From contig JBJYWI010000029.1 of NCBI GenBank assembly GCA_046259385.1, forward strand, positions 1-8,008: a stretch of DNA of 8,008 nt. The letters run 5' to 3'. The position numbers and the translations under genes were made by a program. How positions within the stretch are numbered: the first letter of the stretch is position 1; every line of letters starts with the position of its first letter. Source of the DNA: CAVWDI01 sp046259385 (GTDB lineage: Bacteria > Chloroflexota > Anaerolineae > Anaerolineales > UBA4823). Shown here piece by piece: positions 1 to 5,018 of this stretch. Under the pieces are notes generated by a model. That model saw only the letters and a program-made list of their open reading frames with translations. It was not told the origin of the DNA and made no database searches.

Positions 1-73
1 CAGGGTGTGGAAAAGGTCTTAAGCATTCTTTTGTGCAGCATCATATTTAGAAAAAAGACCTTCTTAAAAAATT
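1..73 (-). other. 3' flank of the nucleotidase gene with a weak inverted repeat
   Basis: The gene's stop codon is TAG at 76-74 (minus). Beyond it, AAGGTCTT (13-20) and AAGACCTT (55-62) form a perfect 8-bp inverted repeat enclosing 34 bases. On the minus strand a T run lies just inside the first arm instead of after the second arm, so this is a poor intrinsic terminator. It could be a terminator remnant, a processing hairpin or chance. No gene is visible in this edge segment. Confidence 0.25.
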
Positions 74-1531
74 CTACTGAACAAGCCGGTTGACCGCTGG
101 ATCGAGCGGGTTCTGCTGGGAAGAATGCTGGCTCTTTATCCACTCGATTAGAGGCTCACGCCAACCCGTGGATGTAAAAACTGCGTCCGGGTCGAATTCA
201 GCTAGTTCTTCATAACCGTCCCCGCCGGCATACATGAAATCATTGACCAGAACTGTGTAAATTTTATCCCCGACTACCGGCTCGCCTGTTATGGTCATGA
301 ACCAGCCTCTTTCGGCGGACTCGACGCCGCTGTATGCCGGGTTCTTGCCTCGTTCCAGGACATGGATTAGTTGATCTCCGGTCAATTCAACAGCGACAAG
401 TGTGTCATCAAATGGCAGAACGCTTATGATATGCTCCCGGGTTATCTCACCCGAGGGCAATCCATCCCGGATGCCGCCCCGGTTTGTAATAGCAGCATCT
501 GCGGCTGGATAGCACTCAAGCCAGGTGTTGGTGATCAAACCTTCCATCAAGCGACTCCGGCGGGGGATTTCTTCTTCCAGGTAACCAATCGCTTCTCCAA
601 GTTCTGCTTTCGTTTTTGATTCCCAGCGGTTGACGATGCTTGCGATATCCTTTTTTGGGTGGCCGTTGGTATTTATTTGGATGGCGTAGTCGATGGGCCG
701 GGTCTGTCCAGTTTTTGGGTTATATTCGAACCTGGCTAGTCCATAACCTTCCAGTTTTGAGCCGGCAGACATAAGGACCGCACCGGCTATTCTGCGGGTG
801 AAGAATTCATGGCAGTGACCTCCCCCCATAAAAATGATATCCTGGCTTTTTAACTGCCAGGCAAGCCGGGTTAGTTCGTCGGAGCAGATATGGGCGATAA
901 CAAGGATAGCCCCAGCTCCTTCCTGGCGCATAAGTGGGATGAACTCTTCCAGCGTTTCCCGGTACGGAAGAAATTCGAAATCGGAGATATATTCTGGATT
1001 GGTGACTGCTGGGGTCTGTACAGTTGTAAGACCGATTATCCCGATATTCAGGTCATCTAACTTGATGATGGTATAGGGCAGGATGCCCAGATCGACCGGC
1101 ACCTGCCCGGTTGACCTGTAGCGCATATTCGCGCTTAAGTAGGGAAATTCTGCCTGGGCGATACGGTCCCCAAACACTTCCATCCCGAAGTCAAACTCAT
1201 GGTTGCCGACAGCCACGGCGTCATAGCCAATGGCGTTCATGACCTCCACCGTACTCTCTCCCTTGTGCCAGGTAGAGACCGCGGGGCCCACCCAGTTGTC
1301 GCCTCCGCTCAGGATAAGCAGCTTTTCGTCATCGTAATAGCCCTCTTCGGACCAGAGCCCAGCAAGATTGGCTGCGCCTTTATCCTCTTGAACGCCAGAA
1401 ATCCAGCCATGCTCATCATTGGTATACAGGACTGTGAAAGTATTTTGAGCTGGCGTAGCCTGAACTTCGTTGCATCCAGACAGGAGAGTAAAAACCGCAA
1501 ACAGCAGGAAAACGATTGTTCTGGGCTTCAT
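74..1531 (-). CDS. UshA-like 5'-nucleotidase / UDP-sugar hydrolase lipoprotein
   Basis: A 485-residue metallophosphoesterase of the 5'-nucleotidase family, expected to hydrolyse nucleotides or related phosphate esters outside the membrane for salvage. The N-terminus is a lipoprotein signal: Lys/Arg, a hydrophobic stretch, then LLSGC with the lipidated Cys at residue 20. The catalytic domain shows TNDEHG (37-42), SGGDN (75-79), GNHEFDFG (109-116), IAH (212-214) and GGGHCH (236-241), which together supply the family's two-metal ligands. The C-terminal substrate-binding domain shows NRGGIR (350-355), LPFDDTLV (372-379) and NDFMYAGGDGY (430-440). Length is near the family norm (about 500-550). 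It lies 51 bases downstream of the nitroreductase gene on the same strand, so the two are probably cotranscribed. No good Shine-Dalgarno sequence precedes the ATG, but the signal peptide fixes the start well. The exact substrate (AMP, UDP-sugar, cyclic nucleotide) cannot be read from sequence. Confidence 0.93.
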   Translation of the reverse strand: MKPRTIVFLLFAVFTLLSGCNEVQATPAQNTFTVLYTNDEHGWISGVQEDKGAANLAGLWSEEGYYDDEKLLILSGGDNWVGPAVSTWHKGESTVEVMNAIGYDAVAVGNHEFDFGMEVFGDRIAQAEFPYLSANMRYRSTGQVPVDLGILPYTIIKLDDLNIGIIGLTTVQTPAVTNPEYISDFEFLPYRETLEEFIPLMRQEGAGAILVIAHICSDELTRLAWQLKSQDIIFMGGGHCHEFFTRRIAGAVLMSAGSKLEGYGLARFEYNPKTGQTRPIDYAIQINTNGHPKKDIASIVNRWESKTKAELGEAIGYLEEEIPRRSRLMEGLITNTWLECYPAADAAITNRGGIRDGLPSGEITREHIISVLPFDDTLVAVELTGDQLIHVLERGKNPAYSGVESAERGWFMTITGEPVVGDKIYTVLVNDFMYAGGDGYEELAEFDPDAVFTSTGWREPLIEWIKSQHSSQQNPLDPAVNRLVQ

Positions 1532-1582
1532 TCTTGGAGTAGTGGAAAAATTACCCGGATCCGTGACCCGTTTCAGGATAGA

Positions 1583-2407
1583 TTAGCCCTGTCCTGATTC
1601 GCGGATCGAATTCGGGCTGATCTGGAAGCCGCATTTCTGGAGCTGATCCACAAAGTTTTCCGAGAAGCTCCATTGTCCCCATTTGCGGCAGATGTGCTCC
1701 GTCCAGCTGTAGCTTTTCAGCGTAAAGGCCTCCTCACGGTCAATTTTGATCGGAATCATGGCTTTGTTCAACCGGTAATAGTCCTGGGCAAGGTAGCCTT
1801 CATCCATCTGTGCCATGGCAGATCTGATTTCGGAATGTGTAAATTCAGGATAGGAACCTTCAAAGAGCACGAATTCCATCGGGTAGCGCGGCCTGGGAGG
1901 TGGACTTTCAGCAGGGTAACCCATGGTAAGCTGGACCATTGGAAAAACTCTTGGCGGCAGATTGTATTCGGCGATGATTTCTTCCGATTTGTAGGGAGCG
2001 TTTCCCAGAAAACAACTTCCCAATCCGAGACTCTCCCCGGCGATCACCATGTTTTCGGCCATCAGGGCGGCGTCCTGCATTCCCAGCAGGATTAACTGGG
2101 AATCATCAGCCATCATCTGCCAGTTGCGCTGCTCCATAATCAGTCCCCATTTATAGGCATCTATGCATACAGTAAAAAGCAGAGGCGCGTTGAATTTATT
2201 GCGCTCAGGATCGCGGCGCAGCAAAAGGCTGGCGAGCTGGGATGCAAAGGGCGCTTGCTGTCCGGCGCGCACAATGGTCGCGACAACCTCCTGGGAGGGC
2301 ATCATTTCCTCATAACGGCGGATTGATTTACGGTTGAGCATTATGTTTATGGTTTCATTTTTTATCATTTCAACTTCCGGTGTTTGTGTAGATTTGTGAA
2401 TTGACAT
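1583..2407 (-). CDS. nitroreductase family flavoprotein (NfsA-like)
   Basis: A 274-residue protein of the FMN-dependent nitroreductase superfamily, which uses NAD(P)H to reduce nitro compounds, quinones or flavins in the cytoplasm. Family marks are NRKSIRRY (25-32, FMN phosphate contact), AGQQAPFASQ (48-57), a helix around QDAALMAENMVIAGESLGLGSC (111-132) and GYPAESPPPRPRYP (163-176), the last resembling the NfsA/FRP group. About 90 residues follow this motif, giving a tail with aromatic residues and Cys240/Cys259. The start is uncertain. ATG at 2407 gives 13 residues without family resemblance and has only a weak GTGAG upstream. ATG at 2368 (MIKNETINIM) has GGAAG five bases upstream and fits the usual family N-terminus. 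It is the upstream member of a likely two-gene unit with the nucleotidase lipoprotein, though no functional link between them is evident. The physiological substrate cannot be inferred. Confidence 0.9.
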   Translation of the reverse strand: MSIHKSTQTPEVEMIKNETINIMLNRKSIRRYEEMMPSQEVVATIVRAGQQAPFASQLASLLLRRDPERNKFNAPLLFTVCIDAYKWGLIMEQRNWQMMADDSQLILLGMQDAALMAENMVIAGESLGLGSCFLGNAPYKSEEIIAEYNLPPRVFPMVQLTMGYPAESPPPRPRYPMEFVLFEGSYPEFTHSEIRSAMAQMDEGYLAQDYYRLNKAMIPIKIDREEAFTLKSYSWTEHICRKWGQWSFSENFVDQLQKCGFQISPNSIRESGQG

Positions 2408-2453
2408 CTAACCAGCTCACTGCGTGATTTTTTTTAAATGTGAGTCATAGACG

Positions 2454-2498
2454 ATTATATTTCGAATACCAACTGTTTCTCCCCAGGGCATCATTATA
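2454..2498 (-). promoter_or_regulatory. candidate -10 elements for the nitroreductase/nucleotidase unit
   Basis: On the minus strand two perfect TATAAT hexamers occur upstream of the nitroreductase gene, at 2459-2454 and 2498-2493. Neither has a convincing TTGACA-like box 16-18 bases upstream, so which one is used, if either, is undecided. Both would give a leader of roughly 40-85 bases. Confidence 0.4.
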
Positions 2499-2521
2499 CG
2501 ACAGGTCTTAGGAGTGGATAG

Positions 2522-2538
2522 CTTTCCGCATTGGAAAG
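2522..2538. repeat. short inverted repeat in divergent intergenic region
   Basis: CTTTCC (2522-2527) and GGAAAG (2533-2538) are a perfect 6-bp inverted repeat around GCATT. It lies between the minus-strand nitroreductase unit and the plus-strand FmdB-type gene and has no T tract, so it is not a terminator. It could be an operator half-site pair or chance. Confidence 0.3.
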
Positions 2539-2609
2539 AGTGGAATGATTATTTTGTTCCGTTGTCAGCGGTTTTTCTGTAACCTTTTTGTTTGAGTATC
2601 ATCTAATAT

Positions 2610-2636
2610 TTGACGAGTAAGATATTGGTTTATAAT
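2610..2636 (+). promoter_or_regulatory. probable promoter of the FmdB-type gene
   Basis: TTGACG at 2610-2615 and a perfect TATAAT at 2631-2636 lie upstream of the zinc-ribbon gene. The spacer is 15 bases (16 if the -35 box is read as TTTGAC), slightly short of the optimum. Transcription would start near 2643, giving a leader of about 40 bases with AGGAG at 2671-2675 as ribosome binding site. Confidence 0.6.
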
Positions 2637-2680
2637 AAGCATTAAATATTATTGACGGGAGATTTTTCCCAGGAGTAAAA

Positions 2681-2887
2681 ATGCCGATATTTGAGTATGT
2701 TTGTGAAACCTGCGGACAGGAATTTGAAGAACTGGTTTTTGGCTCAAACGGCGCTGGTAATGTGACCTGCCCGGGATGCAGCAGCGTAGAAGTAAAGAAG
2801 AAAATCTCATTGTTTGCATCCAGAGGGGAAGGAAACAGTTCCGCATCTTTTAGCAGCGCAGCCTCCTGCAGTACAGGGAGCACCTGA
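2681..2887 (+). CDS. FmdB-family zinc-ribbon protein
   Basis: A 68-residue protein of the FmdB/CxxC_CxxC_SSSS family. It begins MPIFEYVCETCG, the family's typical opening, with Cys8/Cys11 forming the first zinc knuckle and Cys30/Cys33 (CPGC) the second. A Ser-rich, low-complexity tail ending near SCSTGST follows, as in many members. Family size is about 60-110 residues, so it looks complete. The start is set by AGGAG five bases before the ATG. The family was first named from a regulator linked to formamidase/amidase genes, but most members are of unknown role, so no function is asserted here. It stands as a single-gene unit with a promoter upstream and a strong terminator downstream. Its TGA stop is taken as a genuine stop because the Ser-rich tail ends naturally there. 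Confidence 0.92.
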   Translation: MPIFEYVCETCGQEFEELVFGSNGAGNVTCPGCSSVEVKKKISLFASRGEGNSSASFSSAASCSTGST

Positions 2888-2923
2888 GGAATTCCTCTCT
2901 AGCGAGCCGTGCGCCGCTGACTG

Positions 2924-2967
2924 AACAACCTCCAGCTTTCTTTCTCAGGCTGGAGGTTGTTTTCTTA
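2924..2967 (+). terminator. intrinsic terminator after the FmdB-type gene
   Basis: AACAACCTCCAGC (2924-2936) pairs perfectly over 13 bases with GCTGGAGGTTGTT (2949-2961) around a 12-base pyrimidine-rich loop, followed by TTTTCTT. It lies 37 bases after the stop codon and separates this gene from the thioredoxin-like gene downstream. Confidence 0.88.
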
Positions 2968-2993
2968 ATTGGTGTGTAAGGTTTTCGTAATTA

Positions 2994-3007
2994 TTGAACG
3001 TTACAAT
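2994..3007 (+). promoter_or_regulatory. weak promoter-like boxes upstream of the thioredoxin-like gene
   Basis: TACAAT at 3002-3007 is a fair -10 box, but no good -35 box stands 16-18 bases before it. TTGAAC at 2994-2999 is a fair -35 box without a clear -10 partner. A promoter is expected here because a strong terminator precedes, but the sequence does not single one out. Confidence 0.3.
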
Positions 3008-3057
3008 GCCATCTCTGAAATTACTAAACATAAATATCAAAAAGGTATAGGCGGATA

Positions 3058-3708
3058 GTGCGGTTTTTACTCTTAATCTTATTGGTTATTCTTGCGAGCG
3101 GTTGTGCTGTAATGGAAAACACTGTTTCTACACTGCAACCAACCCCCCTTTCCATGGCTCCTGAGAACACACAGGAAAGCGTATCGGAAATGGTTGAGGA
3201 GAACCCAACCCAGAATGCGACATCAGCACCTGCCAACCAGGCTATCAAATCCGACCTGGAAGACTTAGGCCCTGCACCGGAGATTAAAAACGATGTCTGG
3301 CTGAATATCGACAGCCCGCTGCGCCTGGCGGAACTAGCAGGTAAGGTTGTGCTGCTGGAAATGTGGACTTTCGGTTGAATAAACTGCCGCAACGTGATTC
3401 CCTCGTTGAGGGAATGGCATCAAAAATATACTCCGGAAGGTCTTGTGGTTATTGGCAACCATTATCCTGAGTTTGCGTACGAGGAGGACTTTGATAGCCT
3501 TAAGAATGCAGTTAACGAATTGCAGATATCTTATGCAGTTGTGCAGGATAACGACGGAGAGAATTGGCGGGCATATCACAATCGTTATTGGCCAACCCTG
3601 TACCTGATTGACAAGCGCGGGCATATCCGCTATGTCCACATCGGCGAAGGGGCATACGTTAAGACTGAAGCGGCGATACAGAAGCTGCTGGCAGAAACCT
3701 ATCCCTAA
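3058..3708 (+). CDS. thioredoxin-like lipoprotein, candidate selenoprotein (TGA = Sec107)
   Basis: A 216-residue protein if TGA at 3376-3378 is read through. Residues 1-16 form a lipoprotein signal ending LASGC (Cys16), which predicts an extracytoplasmic, membrane-tethered protein. Residues 17-68 are a Ser/Thr/Glu/Pro-rich linker. Residues 70-216 are a thioredoxin-fold domain like that at the C-terminus of DipZ-type proteins. The active site reads EMWTFG-U107-INC110, where relatives have WTxxCINC. Conserved features continue after the TGA: a helix PSLREWHQKY, then HYPEF, VVQDNDGENW, YWPTLYLID with cis-Pro179, and GEGAY. The start is GTG at 3058, with AAAAGG about 12 bases upstream; a stop in frame at 3031 limits longer choices. 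The likely role is thiol-disulfide or peroxide chemistry outside the membrane, with Sec as the attacking residue and Cys110 resolving. Alternatives are a Cys-to-stop nonsense mutation or a sequencing error; the aligned hairpin argues against both. Confidence 0.85.
3376..3378 (+). other. in-frame TGA, candidate selenocysteine codon
   Basis: TGA is codon 107 of the frame starting at 3058. The next stop in this frame is TAA at 3706-3708. It replaces the N-terminal cysteine of the CxxC motif, while ATA AAC TGC right after it supplies the second cysteine. Reading it as Trp would destroy the motif, so a general TGA=Trp code is not favoured. TGA also ends the FmdB-type gene in this window in the ordinary way. 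Confidence 0.83.
3385..3419 (+). promoter_or_regulatory. candidate bacterial SECIS element
   Basis: ATTCCCTC (3397-3404) and GAGGGAAT (3408-3415) form a perfect 8-bp stem closed by a GTT loop (3405-3407). The stem base is 18 bases after the TGA and the loop 26 bases after it. A bacterial SECIS lies inside the coding sequence just after the UGA and needs a guanosine at the start of the apical loop for SelB; this loop begins G-U. TGCC (3385-3388) can further pair with GGCA (3416-3419), leaving an 8-base 5' bulge. The stem also encodes residues IPSLRE of the conserved helix. Confidence 0.75.
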
Positions 3709-3778
3709 TTTAGGAAAATCCAGCAGCAGCGGGGATTGAAAAAATGCGGGGGAAAGAATGAAACTGTATAATTGGCAG

Positions 3779-3808
3779 TTGACAAGCGCACACAATATTT
3801 TTTACCAT
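3779..3808 (+). promoter_or_regulatory. candidate promoter in the AT-rich gap
   Basis: A perfect TTGACA (3779-3784) is followed after 18 bases by TACCAT (3803-3808), which matches four of six -10 positions. It would transcribe toward the DsbA-like gene, starting near 3815 and giving a leader of about 285 bases. Confidence 0.4.
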
Positions 3809-3829
3809 TTTACCTCGAACAAGAAAAAT

Positions 3830-4083
3830 TTTATCCAAAAAAATTTATCCTTTCCAGTTTTTTAGCGGTAAGCTTCCTCAGTATGGGATTCCAGGAAATG
3901 ACTTGTTGATTTTGTGCTTGAGATAAGAATAATAGGTGAGTATGGGTGATTGGATACAAGAATTGTTCGGAGTAAAAAGAACCGCAAGTATAAGAACAAT
4001 ATGAGTGGCCACTTTGTTACCTGATGAGCGTGATATAATCGCAAGATCGAATCAGAGAAGATTCGTCGTGTTTATCCAAAAAA
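3830..4083 (+). repeat. 13-base direct repeat flanking the gap
   Basis: TTTATCCAAAAAA occurs at 3830-3842 and again at 4071-4083, 241 bases apart. The second copy runs straight into the GGAG of the ribosome binding site of the DsbA-like gene. A shorter related string, TTTATCC, follows at 3844-3850. The AT-rich setting makes chance possible. Confidence 0.45.
4031..4039 (+). promoter_or_regulatory. extended -10 promoter of the DsbA-like gene
   Basis: TGATATAAT is a perfect extended -10 element (TG, one base, TATAAT). No strong -35 box lies upstream, as is common with extended -10 promoters. Transcription would start near 4046, giving a leader of about 54 bases. That leader holds a short hairpin, CGAATC (4048-4053) with GATTCG (4060-4065), ahead of the ribosome binding site AAAGGAG (4081-4087). 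Confidence 0.6.
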
Positions 4084-4099
4084 GGAGATATGTTAAATA

Positions 4100-4861
4100 G
4101 TGACAACGGAAGACAGCTTTACATTTAAACGCTCCCATTTTTTCCTGGCATTGCTTCCCATCGCATTTGTGCTTGGCTTGGCATCGGGGTATGTATTCTG
4201 GGGTTTGAATCCATTCAGGGATGCCAACCCGGCAGAAACCGCCGCAGTAGTAACTGAATCTGCAGAAGAGCAGGTCGCACAGGCGGAAAGTCAACAAGAT
4301 GAAGGCGATACCGGTCAGCAGGAATACAGGCGTTACGATGTTCCGGAGGATGACGATCCGGTTCTCGGGTCCGAGGATGCAGACATCACCCTGATCGAGT
4401 TCAGTGATTTCGAATGCCCGTACTGTAAAAGATGGCATGTGGAAGTGTTTAACAAGATCCGGGAGGAATACCCTGATCAGGTCCGTTTTGTTTACCGGGA
4501 TTTTCCGCTGAAGTCGCTTCATCCAAACGCGGTTCCAGCGGCTGAAGCAGCCAACTGCGCCAATGAACAGGGCGCCTTCTGGGAATTCAGCGAGAAACTT
4601 TTCGGTGGAGAACTGGAGTTGAGCGAGGACACTTATCTCGAATATGCAAGCCAGCTGGATTTGGATGTCGATGAGTTCAAGAAGTGCTTCGAGGAAGGTC
4701 GTTACAGCCAGGAAGTGGAAGACGACTACCAGTATGCTTCCCAGCTGGGAGTGCAGTCCACCCCGACTTTCTTTATAAACGGAATTCCTTTGATAGGAGC
4801 GCAGCCATACGAAGTCTTTAAAGATGTGATTGATAGAGAACTTGCCGGGGAACTCCCGTAG
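4100..4861 (+). CDS. membrane-anchored DsbA-family thiol-disulfide oxidoreductase
   Basis: A 253-residue protein with one N-terminal membrane segment (about 13-35), no lipobox Cys, an acidic Glu/Gln/Ala-rich linker (about 41-85) and a DsbA-like thioredoxin domain (about 86-253). The active site is CPYC at 106-109 within FSDFECPYCK. The cis-Pro loop is TPTFFING (221-228, Pro222). Cys153 and Cys196 in the helical insert match the second disulfide seen in many such proteins. Its expected role is forming or isomerising disulfides in exported proteins, normally recycled by DsbB or VKOR; no such partner is in the window. The start is GTG at 4100, because TAA in the same frame at 4094 excludes anything longer and AAAGGAG lies 12 bases upstream. 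An ATG at 4090 opens only a short unrelated frame. It has its own promoter and terminator and follows the candidate selenoprotein, a second extracytoplasmic redox protein. Confidence 0.95.
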   Translation: MTTEDSFTFKRSHFFLALLPIAFVLGLASGYVFWGLNPFRDANPAETAAVVTESAEEQVAQAESQQDEGDTGQQEYRRYDVPEDDDPVLGSEDADITLIEFSDFECPYCKRWHVEVFNKIREEYPDQVRFVYRDFPLKSLHPNAVPAAEAANCANEQGAFWEFSEKLFGGELELSEDTYLEYASQLDLDVDEFKKCFEEGRYSQEVEDDYQYASQLGVQSTPTFFINGIPLIGAQPYEVFKDVIDRELAGELP

Positions 4862-4909
4862 TTCATCGAATTTTTTCTTAAATTATCCTAAATCCGACAG
4901 AAGAAGAGG

Positions 4910-4951
4910 ACAGGGAATTTCGACACCAAGACCCGAAATTTCCTGTTTTTT
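4910..4951 (+). terminator. intrinsic terminator after the DsbA-like gene
   Basis: ACAGGGAATTTCG (4910-4922) pairs with CGAAATTTCCTGT (4934-4946) over 13 bases with one G-U pair, around an 11-base loop. The T run at 4946-4951 follows at once. It lies about 50 bases after the stop codon and insulates the glycyl-tRNA synthetase gene. Confidence 0.9.
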
Positions 4952-4955
4952 ATTC

Positions 4956-4983
4956 CTGAAACAGGACAAGCCTTGGGTATAAT
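4956..4983 (+). promoter_or_regulatory. promoter of the glycyl-tRNA synthetase gene
   Basis: A perfect TATAAT at 4978-4983 follows CTGAAA (4956-4961, four of six -35 matches) with a 16-base spacer. Transcription would begin near 4990, leaving a leader of only about 30 bases with GAGGA at 5006-5010. There is thus no room for a T-box riboswitch, which controls this gene in many Firmicutes. Confidence 0.6.
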
Positions 4984-5018
4984 GTCTGGCGTTCGAAAGA
5001 TTATTGAGGAAATATATT

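Larger units (their letters stand above)
3709..4099 (+). other. 391-base AT-rich intergenic region without a recognisable gene
   Basis: No open frame here has family resemblance. No proper terminator follows the thioredoxin-like gene: CCAGCAGC (3720-3727) could pair with GCTGCTGG inside the gene end (3684-3691), but no T run follows. Promoter-like elements are a lone TATAAT at 3767-3772, TTGACA at 3779-3784 with TACCAT at 3803-3808 (18-base spacer), and the extended -10 at 4031-4039. The 13-base TTTATCCAAAAAA occurs twice. The TTGACA-led promoter could belong to a small untranslated RNA or give a long leader for the DsbA-like gene; I cannot decide. Confidence 0.5.

Noticed and set aside
2885..2897. 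TGA ending the FmdB-type gene followed by the palindrome GAGGAATTCCTC, considered as another Sec codon with hairpin
   Set aside because: The palindrome overlaps the TGA and has no room for a loop, only four sense codons follow before TAG, and the Ser-rich tail ending there is typical of the family.
3394..3708. A separate gene starting at GTG 3394
   Set aside because: It would begin inside the thioredoxin active-site helix, lacks both the signal and the redox Cys, has no ribosome binding site, and is in frame with the upstream half. It is the C-terminal part of the candidate selenoprotein.
3058..3708. Pseudogene caused by a nonsense mutation
   Set aside because: No other lesion is present, both halves keep family-conserved residues, the TGA falls exactly on the Cys position, and a SECIS-like hairpin follows. 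It remains the main alternative until homologs are checked.
3862..4044. 60-codon minus-strand open frame in the AT-rich gap
   Set aside because: No recognisable domain, no convincing ribosome binding site, composition explained by AT-rich DNA, and it lies antisense to the promoter region.
3942..4100. Small frame MGDWIQELFGVK... with an in-frame TGA at 4002-4004 and 31 further codons
   Set aside because: No family resemblance, no redox Cys context around the TGA, AGGTGAG only one base before the ATG, and the frame runs through the extended -10 promoter and ribosome binding site of the DsbA-like gene. Most likely chance.
4862..5018. T-box riboswitch upstream of the glycyl-tRNA synthetase gene
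   Set aside because: The hairpin at 4910-4946 lies before the TATAAT at 4978 and acts as terminator for the preceding gene. The leader after that promoter is only about 30 bases.
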